This document shows positions 15,228 to 22,666 of a stretch of DNA of 22,699 nt, one piece after another. A program made the position numbers and the translations under genes. How positions within the stretch are numbered: the first letter of the stretch is position 1; the number at the start of each line of letters is the position of its first letter. The DNA is from Pseudomonadota bacterium. Its GTDB lineage: Bacteria > Pseudomonadota > Gammaproteobacteria > Steroidobacterales > Steroidobacteraceae. The notes beneath the pieces were generated by a model that saw nothing but the letters and a program-made list of their open reading frames with translations, searched no databases and had not been told where the DNA came from. The stretch spans positions 1 through 22,699 of the forward strand of contig JAKADE010000005.1 in the NCBI GenBank assembly GCA_021820785.1, in the 5' to 3' direction.

Positions 15228-17717
15228 ATGACTCGTCTTCCCTCCCGCCGCGTCGGGCCCCGTTCGAGCGTCGCTCTGGCCGTTGCTGCGGCCCTTTCCG
15301 CTGCCGCGCACGCGGCGCCGGCTCCTGCGCTTGCACCGTCGCCCGCCCCGGGGCCGATGATCGCGATGACCACGCTGCAGGAAGTGGTCGTCACGGGCAA
15401 GGCGCTGCAGCTGAAGAGCCTCAAGCAGCGCTCGATCTACGAGTCGGCATACGGCGACAAGGCGCTGGACCGCCAGCAGCTGAAATCTGCCGGCGTGGTC
15501 GGCGGCGCGGCTCAGGCACTGTCCTTCGCCCCCGGCATCAGCGTCTCCGGCTACGGGCAGACCGGAGGCACGAAGGCTTCGATCAGCGTCAACGGCCTGA
15601 AGCAGGGTTGGGGCGGATTCTCCGGTGGCACCATCGATGATGGCAGCATTGCGGTGAGCTTCGACGGCATTCCGATGGTCAACGCCGCCACGGGTCTCTG
15701 GGAAACCCCGGAAGTGCCGCAGACCGGCATCCTGCAGGGCGCGCGCGTGACGTACGGCCCGGGCGACCCGGAATACCGCTGGTACAACAATATCGGCGGC
15801 AGCGTGAATTTCGTCCCCCTGCAGCCGACCGCCAAGGCCGGCGGCAGCGTGGCGCTCACGTATGGGAGCTTCGCGACCGAGAATGCCGTGGTCATCCTGC
15901 AGACCGGCAAGATCGACGGCTGGGAGACGGTGTTCGCCGGCGGCGGCGGGCGCTCCGACAGCTTCCGCACCTCCCCGGACGGCTTCAATTGGCCGACGCA
16001 GAATTTCGCCGGCTTCTTCAAGACGCGCAAGGAATTCCGCAACGGCGACGTGAGCTTCGGTGCCTACATCGGTGATGGCCACGGCTGGCGCCCGACGCCG
16101 ATCCCGTTGACCCCGAATGCACTGATCAGCGCCAACGGCCAGGACGCCAACGGCAACCCGCTGCCGGGCCCGCTGTTCAGCCAGCAGACCACCGGCTTCT
16201 ACAGCGCCATCAATTCGAGCGTCTGGAAGAAGAACGACTACAACCGCACGTGGCTCGTGTACGCCCGGCAGAACATCCAGCTCGACAAGCACGTGACGCT
16301 GCACAACCAGCTGTGGTACCGGCAGGGCAACCGGCTGCACGTGCACTACAACAACTACGTTGCCGGCGCCGGCAACCTGTACGAGCACAACAATCCGTTC
16401 TCGCACATGTATGGCGACAAGATCTGGGCCGACGTCTATCTGCCGTACAACAAGCTCGGCATCGGCGGATTCTTCGTCAATACCGTGTACAACTCGCGTA
16501 ACCAGTTCTACAGCCCGAATGCGTGCGTGACCCTGAACAGCCCCGTCACCTACACCGCGTACGGCCAGAACCCGACGACGCTCGCCACCGGCTCGACGAT
16601 CTGCGGCTCGGCCGCCGTGCCGAACGCCAACTACCGCAGCGACTACTGGCACGTGACCAATCTGGATGCGTTCTTCCAGGACGCCATCACCCCGATTGCC
16701 TCGCTCACGATCACTCCGGGGATCCGTGCGGTGAACTTCCAGACCGATTACAACCCCAATGGGGCGACGGAATACCCCGAGGCGGCCGCTCTGGACGCCT
16801 ACTGCAACACCGTGGGCGGCTCATGCGCCTTCTCCGGCCATGACCAGGGCAAGCTCGGCTCGGTGCGCACGAACTACGACAAGGTCGAGCCCTCGGTGAG
16901 CGCCCGCTGGCAGCCGCTGCACTGGCTGGCCATCTACGGCAACTGGGCGACGGCCTATCGTCTGCGGCAGGTCGGCGGCGGCGGCGGTCTCTACCAGAGC
17001 ACCCCGGCGGTCGGCGACATCCTGGAGCGCAGCGTGGAGTACCAGGCCGGCACGAAGCTGTTCTGGCCCGAGATCGGTGCATTCAGCAAGGTGCTGATCA
17101 ACCTCAACTACTACCATATCCACTTCAGCAATCAGTTCATCGGCGTCTCGAGCGGCAACGGCAATTTCCTCGGGCTCGGCACCGGCGACTCGATGTATCA
17201 CGGCGTCAACCTGTCCGCCGAGGCCAATCTGCGCGCGCTGAAGATGTTCGCGAACCTCAACGAGGAGAAGGCGAACTTCAATCAGTACGACTTCCAGGGA
17301 ACGAACTACAACGGCATGGCCGTGCCGTATGTGCCGAACACGACGTTCAATATCGGTGCGTACTATCACCTCCGGGCGTGGCACGGCATCGTCCTGAAGC
17401 CGCGCGCCTGGTACCAGTACGTCGGCACACAGCACATGTTCGACAACTATCTGGGCGCGCCGAGCGCGCAGAAGATGCCCTCCTACGGCGTGTTGAACCT
17501 GGCGCTTGCCGCCACGGTGCCCGGTTCCTGGTACGGCGATGCCGTGAAGAAGGTGCAGTTCAAGGTCGAAGTGATGAACGTCACCGACAAGCGGTACAAC
17601 ATCTTCCAGGAGCTGTCGTCTGGCGGTCTGTACAACACGGGCAGCTACGTCGAGTACCCGATGGGTCTGCCGGGTGCCCCGCGCGCGGTCTACGGAACGA
17701 TCGCGGTGAAGTTCTAA
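15228..17717 (+). CDS. TonB-dependent outer-membrane receptor
   Basis: 829 residues. The signal peptide (about 1-29, ending AAAHAAPAP) is followed by a Pro/Ala linker and a TonB-box-like EVVVTGKAL (about 52-60). The plug domain contains GGAAQALSFAPGISVSGYGQ, the turn motif SISVNGLKQG and a YGPGDPEYRWYNNIGGSVNF ending typical of plugs. The remaining 600 or so residues are alternating aromatic beta-strand repeats of the 22-stranded barrel, closing with VYGTIAVKF and its terminal phenylalanine. Four loop cysteines in two pairs (NAC/TIC and AYC/GSC) probably form extracellular disulfides. GAGGAA at 15215-15220 fixes ATG 15228. Substrate unknown: no siderophore, cobalamin or sugar genes are adjacent. 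The barrel is unusually rich in Asn, Tyr and Gly. Confidence 0.95.
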   Translation: MTRLPSRRVGPRSSVALAVAAALSAAAHAAPAPALAPSPAPGPMIAMTTLQEVVVTGKALQLKSLKQRSIYESAYGDKALDRQQLKSAGVVGGAAQALSFAPGISVSGYGQTGGTKASISVNGLKQGWGGFSGGTIDDGSIAVSFDGIPMVNAATGLWETPEVPQTGILQGARVTYGPGDPEYRWYNNIGGSVNFVPLQPTAKAGGSVALTYGSFATENAVVILQTGKIDGWETVFAGGGGRSDSFRTSPDGFNWPTQNFAGFFKTRKEFRNGDVSFGAYIGDGHGWRPTPIPLTPNALISANGQDANGNPLPGPLFSQQTTGFYSAINSSVWKKNDYNRTWLVYARQNIQLDKHVTLHNQLWYRQGNRLHVHYNNYVAGAGNLYEHNNPFSHMYGDKIWADVYLPYNKLGIGGFFVNTVYNSRNQFYSPNACVTLNSPVTYTAYGQNPTTLATGSTICGSAAVPNANYRSDYWHVTNLDAFFQDAITPIASLTITPGIRAVNFQTDYNPNGATEYPEAAALDAYCNTVGGSCAFSGHDQGKLGSVRTNYDKVEPSVSARWQPLHWLAIYGNWATAYRLRQVGGGGGLYQSTPAVGDILERSVEYQAGTKLFWPEIGAFSKVLINLNYYHIHFSNQFIGVSSGNGNFLGLGTGDSMYHGVNLSAEANLRALKMFANLNEEKANFNQYDFQGTNYNGMAVPYVPNTTFNIGAYYHLRAWHGIVLKPRAWYQYVGTQHMFDNYLGAPSAQKMPSYGVLNLALAATVPGSWYGDAVKKVQFKVEVMNVTDKRYNIFQELSSGGLYNTGSYVEYPMGLPGAPRAVYGTIAVKF

Positions 17718-17743
17718 GGATCCCCGCCCCCCCGGGGAGGCTT

Positions 17744-17780
17744 CCCCCCGTGCCGCACGCGTGGCGTGCGGCACGGGGGG
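17744..17780. terminator. Perfect 16-bp hairpin between convergent genes (likely bidirectional terminator)
   Basis: The left arm 17744-17759 (CCCCCCGTGCCGCACG) is the exact reverse complement of the right arm 17765-17780, with a five-base loop CGTGG. It lies 26 bases after the TonB receptor stop and 7 bases before the end of the opposite-strand TIR-like gene, the expected place for a shared terminator. Neither side has a T tract, so it may work with Rho or as a 3' mRNA-protecting stem. Confidence 0.7.
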
Positions 17781-17787
17781 CGCGAGC

Positions 17788-18240
17788 TCAGTCGAGCTTG
17801 AACTCGATGGTGTCCCAGCGCGTGGTGTCTTCGTGCCGGGCCTGTCGCCGGATGGCATCGATCAGGGCCCGTTCATCCCAGTCGACGACGTCATCGGCGA
17901 GCTCCGCCAGCGCCTTCGGCACCGACTCGCTGGAGCCGAACGGGCGCAGCAGGATGACCGGCTTCTGGCAGGCCTGTGCGTAGAGCAGCTGGAAGGTGAT
18001 GAGGTCCTGATCCTGCTCGTAGAGGCTGGCAAGCCCGATCAGCACCTCGACGGGACTGATCTGGGTGCGCAGCGCCTGCTTCAGCGCCTCCCGGTCGCCG
18101 GCCGGGCGATGCTCCGGATCGCTGAAATTCCTGTAGAAGAAGTTCCGCGAGCTCTCCAGGTACTCAAAGACCCGCAGATAATCGTCGGCGGGCGCCCACA
18201 GGTGGGTCACGAACAGGCGAATGGGATTGGCCTGCGACAT
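17788..18240 (-). CDS. TIR-like protein of the ThsB/MTH538 (DUF1863) type
   Basis: 150 residues, a single domain. The pattern fits the ThsB/MTH538 TIR-like family: a first strand and signature (IRLFVTHLWAPADDYLRVFE), an FFYRNFSDPE segment where relatives have their loop after the first helix, and ALKQALRTQISPVEVLIGL for the helix and strand before the catalytic region. CQKPVILLRPFG is the strand and Gly/Pro turn, and DDVVDWDERALIDAI is the end. ThsB proteins use NAD to make a signal that activates an effector in anti-phage Thoeris systems. Here residue 84 (ITFQLLYAQA) is Gln where relatives have Glu, which suggests loss of NADase activity. No ThsA-type effector is nearby. ATG 18240 has a distant GGAG. 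It is convergent with the receptor and divergent from the EEP gene. Confidence 0.8.
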   Translation of the reverse strand: MSQANPIRLFVTHLWAPADDYLRVFEYLESSRNFFYRNFSDPEHRPAGDREALKQALRTQISPVEVLIGLASLYEQDQDLITFQLLYAQACQKPVILLRPFGSSESVPKALAELADDVVDWDERALIDAIRRQARHEDTTRWDTIEFKLD

Positions 18241-18336
18241 GCGCTATGGTTCTCCGTGAACCGCGGCAGTGTCGCACAAGCGGCCGCCGCTGCGAAGTGC
18301 GGTGATCCGGCGGCTGCGGCCGGCGGCGCAATTGCA

Positions 18337-18342
18337 TAAAAT
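18337..18342 (+). promoter_or_regulatory. Possible -10 element (TAAAAT) for the EEP gene
   Basis: TAAAAT lies in the only A/T-rich patch of the 135-base divergent region, 33 bases before the GTG start of the EEP-fold gene. I see no good -35 sequence at 16-18 bases upstream, so this is a tentative call based on position and the 5/6 match. Confidence 0.3.
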
Positions 18343-18375
18343 GCCATTTTTGCGCGCGGGTCGGACAAATCCACG

Positions 18376-19167
18376 GTGCGTCTGGTCTCCTACAACATTC
18401 GCTACGCCACCGGCACGGGTCCGGCGTTCCACCTGCCGCTGCCCGGGGCCGGCTACCTGCGCAGCAACCCGCGCGTGCTCGCCGGGATCACCGAGTTCCT
18501 GCGCGACGAGCACGCCGACGTGGTCGGCCTGATCGAGGTCGACAGCGGCTCGGTGCGCACCGGCATGCTCAATCAGGCCGAGCACATCGCCGCGGAGCTC
18601 GGCCACTACTCGACCTTCCAGTGCAAGTACGGCACCGCCTCGCTCAATACTCTCGTGCCCATCGTGCGCAAGCAGGGCAATGCACTGCTCTCCGCGCCGC
18701 ACGTCCACGGTGAGCGCTTCCACTACTTCGACACCGGCATCAAGCGGCTGATCATCGAGCTCGAGCTCGAGGACGTGTGCGTGTTCCTGGTGCACCTGTC
18801 GCTGAAGTTTCGTCACCGCCAGTACCAGCTGCGCTCCCTGCACGACCTGGTTGTCAAGTCACGCAAGCCCGTGATCGTGGCCGGGGACTTCAATACGTTC
18901 TGGGGCACGCACGAGATCTACCTCTTCATGCGCGCCGCGGGGCTGCGCAGCGCGAACTCCGCGGGCCTGCCGTCCTACCCGGCCCGCTCCCCGCGCGTCG
19001 AACTCGATTTCATTCTGCTCAGCGAAGGCATCGAGGTACGCGATTTCCGCGTGCCGGACGTGCGCTTCTCCGATCACCGGCCGCTGGTGTGCGACTTCGA
19101 GGTGCGCCCGCGGCACCTGGCGGCCGCGGACGCCGAGGCGCCCATGGCTCCGAACCGAAGGGGATGA
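18376..19167 (+). CDS. Endonuclease/exonuclease/phosphatase (EEP) family protein
   Basis: 263 residues with the full set of EEP catalytic motifs: N7 in VSYNIRY, E54 in VVGLIEVD (metal ligand), H140 in VFLVHLSL, D171 and N173 in VIVAGDFNTFWG, D211 in RVELDFILL, and SDH at 232-234 in FSDHRPLVCDF. These make a metal-dependent phosphodiesterase of the DNase I-like fold. There is no signal peptide, so it is cytosolic. The substrate (DNA, RNA, phospholipid or small nucleotide) is not shown. The GTG start at 18376 is the first start with the catalytic Asn strand in place, but it has no clear Shine-Dalgarno site. The bifunctional fatty-acid gene starts four bases after its stop, so the two are probably co-transcribed. 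It is divergent from the TIR-like gene. Confidence 0.9.
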   Translation: MRLVSYNIRYATGTGPAFHLPLPGAGYLRSNPRVLAGITEFLRDEHADVVGLIEVDSGSVRTGMLNQAEHIAAELGHYSTFQCKYGTASLNTLVPIVRKQGNALLSAPHVHGERFHYFDTGIKRLIIELELEDVCVFLVHLSLKFRHRQYQLRSLHDLVVKSRKPVIVAGDFNTFWGTHEIYLFMRAAGLRSANSAGLPSYPARSPRVELDFILLSEGIEVRDFRVPDVRFSDHRPLVCDFEVRPRHLAAADAEAPMAPNRRG

Positions 19168-19171
19168 ACCG

Positions 19172-21262
19172 ATGAGCACTGCGGACCGCCAGCACTGGCG
19201 CATCGAGCGGGATGCGCAGCGGATCGTCTGGCTGTGGGCCGACAAGGCCGACGCCTCGGCCAATGTGCTCTCGAGCGAGGTGCTGCGCGAGCTCGACGGT
19301 CACCTCGCGACCATTCGGGCCGAGGCCCCGCGCGGCCTGGTGGTGCTCTCGGGCAAGAAGAGCGGTTTCATCGCCGGCGCGGACATCAAGGAGTTCACCC
19401 GCATCCAGGGCGAGGACAGCGGCTACCGGCTCATTCATGCCGGCCAGGCGGTGCTCGATCGTCTCGCGGCGCTGCCCTTCCCCACCGTCGCGGCGCTGCA
19501 CGGCTTCGCCCTCGGCGGAGGCCTGGAGCTCGCGCTCGCCTGCCGCTACCGCATCGCCGTCGGCGATGAGCGCCTGGCGCTCGGCCTGCCCGAGGTCCAG
19601 CTCGGCATCCATCCGGGGTTCGGCGGCACGGTGCGCAGCGTGCAGCTCATCGGCGTGAAGGCGGCGATGCGCCTGATGCTGACCGGCAAGCCCGTTCGCG
19701 CCGAGGAGGCGCTGCGCCTCGGCCTCGTCGATCGGCTGGTCACGGCCGACGCACTGCACGCCGAGGCGCGCCGCCTCATCCTGGAGCCGCCGGCGCCGCG
19801 CCGCGCGCCGCTGCTCGATCGGATGCTCAGCTGGGCCCCGGTGCGCCCCTGGGTGCAGCCGTCACTCACCGCTCAGGTGGCGGGCAAGGTTCGCCGCGAG
19901 CACTATCCGGCGCCCTACGCCATCATCGAACTGTGGAGCCGCTACGGGGCGCAGGGTCCGGCCGCCTTCGAGGCCGAGGCACGCTCGATCGCACGGTTGT
20001 TCGTGAGCGAATCGGCGCGCGGCCTGATCCGGGTGTTCCTGCTGCAGGACCGGCTCAAGGCGCTCGCCGGCCGGAGTCCGGCGCCGCTCGAGCGCGTGCA
20101 CGTGATCGGCGCCGGGGTCATGGGCGGGGACATTGCCGCCTGGGCGGCGCTGCGCGGCTGCCGCGTGACACTGCAGGACAGCGATGCGCAGCGCATCGAA
20201 CCGGCGATTGCGCGAGCCCGGGAACTGTTCGAGAAGCGCCTGCGGGATGCGCAGAAGATCACCGACGCGGTGCAACGCCTGAGCGCGGACCCCGAGGGCC
20301 GAACGCTCGGCGAGGCGGACGTCGTGATCGAGGCGATCGTGGAAGACCTCGACGCCAAGCGCACCCTCCTCGAGCAGATCGAGCCGCGCGTGCGGCCCGA
20401 CACGCTCATCGCCACCAACACCTCGAGCATCGACATCGGGGCGCTCGCGGCCGGACTCGAACGACCCGACCGGCTCGTCGGTCTGCATTTTTTCAACCCG
20501 GTGGCGCAGATGCCGCTGGTGGAGATCGTCGCCGCCCCGGGCAGCGGCGGGCCGGCGGTGCAGGCCGCCACCGCGTTCGCCCGCAAGCTCGAGAAACTGC
20601 CGCTGCCCTGCCGAAGCGCCCCGGGCTTCGTGGTCAACCGGGTGCTCATGCCGTACCTGCAGGAGGCGATGCGCGCGGCCGCCGAGGGTGTGCCCTTCGA
20701 AGTCATCGATGCGGCGGCGGTGGCGTTCGGCATGCCCATGGGGCCGGTCGAACTCGCCGACGTCGTGGGCCTCGACGTCGCTGCCCACGTCGGTACGATC
20801 GTGGCGCAGGGCCTCGGACGGCCGGCGCCGGACCTCGCACCGCTGCGCGAGCGCATCGCGGCCGGCAAGCTCGGGCGCAAGAGTGGCAGTGGCTTCTACC
20901 CGTGGCGGGACGGCAAGGCGGTCAAGGCACCGGTGGCCGCAACGGCCCCGGAGGACCTCACCGACCGGCTGATCCTGATCTTGCTCAACGAGTGCGCCGC
21001 CTGCCTGCGCGAGGGCATCGCCGCCGATGCCGACCTGATCGATGCGGCCGTGATCTTCGGCACCGGTTTTGCGCCCTTCCGGGGCGGACCCTTCGCGTAC
21101 GCACGCGCCCGGGGAGTCAATGCCGTCGTCGAGCGCCTGGAGTCGCTCGCGCAGCGCCATGGCGAGCGTTTCGAGCCGGACACGGGCTGGGCGCTGCTCG
21201 CCAGCGGCACCTCCGGCGCACAGAGTGGGCCCACGGCGTCCGAACAGCCGGTAAAATCGTGA
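19172..21262 (+). CDS. fadJ: Bifunctional enoyl-CoA hydratase / 3-hydroxyacyl-CoA dehydrogenase (FadJ-like)
   Basis: 696 residues, close to FadJ length. The N-terminal crotonase domain has the oxyanion-hole segment SGFIAGADIKEF (64-75) and catalytic glutamates E119 (GGGLELALACR) and E141 (LGLPEVQLGIHPGFGG). The central Rossmann domain starts VHVIGAGVMGGDIAAWAALR near 309, and the catalytic histidine lies in LVGLHFFNPVAQMPLVEIV near 440. The C-terminal domain contains GFVVNRVLMPYLQEA and a duplicated AP-x-RGGPF-type segment. It performs the second and third steps of beta-oxidation in the cytosol with a separate thiolase, which is not in the window. AAGGGGATGA just before ATG 19172 is the ribosome site and overlaps the EEP stop. 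The call between FadJ and FadB is by length and lack of a thiolase partner. Confidence 0.92.
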   Translation: MSTADRQHWRIERDAQRIVWLWADKADASANVLSSEVLRELDGHLATIRAEAPRGLVVLSGKKSGFIAGADIKEFTRIQGEDSGYRLIHAGQAVLDRLAALPFPTVAALHGFALGGGLELALACRYRIAVGDERLALGLPEVQLGIHPGFGGTVRSVQLIGVKAAMRLMLTGKPVRAEEALRLGLVDRLVTADALHAEARRLILEPPAPRRAPLLDRMLSWAPVRPWVQPSLTAQVAGKVRREHYPAPYAIIELWSRYGAQGPAAFEAEARSIARLFVSESARGLIRVFLLQDRLKALAGRSPAPLERVHVIGAGVMGGDIAAWAALRGCRVTLQDSDAQRIEPAIARARELFEKRLRDAQKITDAVQRLSADPEGRTLGEADVVIEAIVEDLDAKRTLLEQIEPRVRPDTLIATNTSSIDIGALAAGLERPDRLVGLHFFNPVAQMPLVEIVAAPGSGGPAVQAATAFARKLEKLPLPCRSAPGFVVNRVLMPYLQEAMRAAAEGVPFEVIDAAAVAFGMPMGPVELADVVGLDVAAHVGTIVAQGLGRPAPDLAPLRERIAAGKLGRKSGSGFYPWRDGKAVKAPVAATAPEDLTDRLILILLNECAACLREGIAADADLIDAAVIFGTGFAPFRGGPFAYARARGVNAVVERLESLAQRHGERFEPDTGWALLASGTSGAQSGPTASEQPVKS

Positions 21263-21364
21263 ACGGCGACCGGTTCGACGGCGCCGCAGGCGTATTACCA
21301 TCCCCGTCGTTCGGCGGTTCGCACCGCTGCCACGGGCGCCAGTACTCTGTCTTTGGACACCGAC

Positions 21365-22438
21365 ATGTTCGATGAGCGGACCGTCAGCCCGAAACTGCTC
21401 AGGCAGTTCGTGCCGCTCGATGGATTGAAGCGCGAGAGCCTCGCGGCGCTGGCGCAGAAGGTCACCCTGCGCACCCTCGCCGCCGGCGAAGTGCTGTTCA
21501 AGCAAGGTACCGTCGATCGGCGCATCCTCTGGCTGCTGTCCGGCCGACTGGAGATCCTCCAGCCGGGGCAACCGCCGCGCACCGTGAGCGGGGGCACCCA
21601 GGGGGCGGTCGATCCGATCTGCCCGGGCAACCCACGCCCGGCCACGGTGCGCGCCCTCGATGGCGTCCAGTACCTGTCCATCGACAGCGAACTGCTCGAC
21701 GTGGCGATCACCTGGGATCAGACCGGCATCTACGAGGTTGCCGAGCTGAAGCAGGAGGACGACGCGAGCGGCGGCGGTGACGATTGGATGACGACGCTGC
21801 TGACGACGAAAGCCTTCCATCGCATTCCGCCGGCGAACCTGCAGGCGATCTTCCAGCGGCTCGAACGGGTACCCTACCGGGCGGGCGAGACCGTGATCCG
21901 CCAGGGCGCGGACGGGGACTATTTCTACGTGATCGTGAGCGGCAAGTGCGTGGTCACGCGCGAATCTCCGCTGAACCGCACGGGGCTGAAGCTCGCGGAG
22001 CTGTCCACCGGGGATACCTTCGGCGAGGAGGCGCTGCTCTCTGCTGCGAAGCGCAACGCCACGGTGAGCATGCTCACCGACGGGGTGCTGATGCGCCTGG
22101 GCGGCGAAGACTTCCGCGAGCTGATGAGCGAGCCGTTACTGCAGCGGATCTCGTACGAGCGTGCCGCGGAGATCGTCGCGCACGGCGGGCAGTGGCTCGA
22201 TGTGCGCATGCCGCGTGAGCACCAGACGCACGCCATTGCCAGCTCGCTCAACGTTCCGCTGTGCTTCATCCGCCCGAAGCTCAGTACGCTCGATCGCAAG
22301 GTACCGTACGTCGTGCTGTGCGACACCGAGCGGCGCAGCTGCGCCGCGGCGTTCATTCTGGTCGAGCTCGGCTTCGAGGCCTACGTGCTCGCCGGGGGTC
22401 TGAACCAGAATCCCCAGGCGCTGCGCCGCAGCGCCTGA
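21365..22438 (+). CDS. Double cNMP-binding domain protein fused to a rhodanese domain
   Basis: 357 residues. The first cNMP-like beta-roll (about 1-125) is degenerate: LRTLAAGEVLFKQGTVDRRILWLLSG is recognisable, but its phosphate cassette is not. The second (about 140-260) is canonical, with YRAGETVIRQGADGDYFYVI and a cassette FGEEALLSAAKRNATV close to the GE-x-A-L ... R-x-ATV consensus, so it may bind cAMP or cGMP. The C-terminal rhodanese domain runs from about 275 and has the active cysteine C319 in VVLCDTERRS, suited to persulfide transfer. There is no helix-turn-helix. ATG 21365 is preferred to an in-frame TTG at 21353. It follows the FadJ-like gene by 102 bases. Similar fusions exist in proteobacteria, from memory; their role is unclear. 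Confidence 0.9.
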   Translation: MFDERTVSPKLLRQFVPLDGLKRESLAALAQKVTLRTLAAGEVLFKQGTVDRRILWLLSGRLEILQPGQPPRTVSGGTQGAVDPICPGNPRPATVRALDGVQYLSIDSELLDVAITWDQTGIYEVAELKQEDDASGGGDDWMTTLLTTKAFHRIPPANLQAIFQRLERVPYRAGETVIRQGADGDYFYVIVSGKCVVTRESPLNRTGLKLAELSTGDTFGEEALLSAAKRNATVSMLTDGVLMRLGGEDFRELMSEPLLQRISYERAAEIVAHGGQWLDVRMPREHQTHAIASSLNVPLCFIRPKLSTLDRKVPYVVLCDTERRSCAAAFILVELGFEAYVLAGGLNQNPQALRRSA

Positions 22439-22486
22439 ATCAACATCCGGTCACACGGTCCGTCGCGTCAGGGCACGCCAGCGGCT

Positions 22487-22500
22487 GCGCTGCGCAGCGC
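22487..22500. repeat. 14-bp perfect palindrome
   Basis: GCGCTGCGCAGCGC at 22487-22500 is its own reverse complement and lies 49 bases after the cNMP-rhodanese stop. Without a loop it would not form a good single-strand stem, so it may be a protein site or chance in GC-rich DNA. Confidence 0.35.
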
Positions 22501-22537
22501 CGGGCCGGCCCCGGCACCCTCCGCCCCCGACTGCAGA

Positions 22538-22575
22538 GTGCGCGCGCCAGCACTGCAGCTGCTTGGCGCGCGCAC
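22538..22575. terminator. Strong GC-rich hairpin downstream of the cNMP-rhodanese gene
   Basis: GTGCGCGCGCCA (22538-22549) pairs perfectly with TGGCGCGCGCAC (22564-22575). Within the 14-base loop, the AGCA/TGCT pairs can extend the stem with one bulged T. It lies 100 bases after the stop and has no T tract. It may be a Rho-assisted terminator or a stabilising stem for either converging transcript. Confidence 0.5.
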
Positions 22576-22640
22576 GGCGCGGTCTCCTCCGCTCCAGCCG
22601 CCGACGGTGCGCCATTGCGGCTGCGTCGAACGACTGCACA

Positions 22641-22666
22641 CGCAACGTACCCTCAGGTACGTTGCG
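22641..22666 (-). terminator. 11-bp hairpin spanning a minus-strand stop codon
   Basis: CGCAACGTACC (22641-22651) is the exact reverse complement of GGTACGTTGCG (22656-22666), with a CTCA loop. Read on the minus strand, the loop is TGAG and holds the TGA stop of the gene entering from the right edge. No T tract follows. Confidence 0.45.

Noticed and set aside
14285..15640. Plus-strand open frame of 451 codons across the divergent gap
   Set aside because: It is antisense to the Crp/Fnr gene at one end and out of frame with the TonB receptor at the other; composition is Arg/Pro-rich without pattern.
16498..16514. Second GTAACC ... CGAAT-like ECF promoter
   Set aside because: It is inside the TonB receptor coding sequence and the spacer is about 11-12 bases rather than 16.
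17788..18240. Complete Thoeris defence system
   Set aside because: No ThsA-like SIR2 or SLOG effector, no transmembrane effector and no other defence gene is present; only a single TIR-like protein can be supported.
19862..21820. Long minus-strand open frame (652 codons) opposite the FadJ-like gene
   Set aside because: The opposite strand encodes clear crotonase and dehydrogenase motifs; this frame has no recognisable motif or ribosome site.
22451..22645. Short minus-strand open frame of 64 codons at the right end
   Set aside because: It spans two hairpins, is dominated by Arg and Ala and has no ribosome site.
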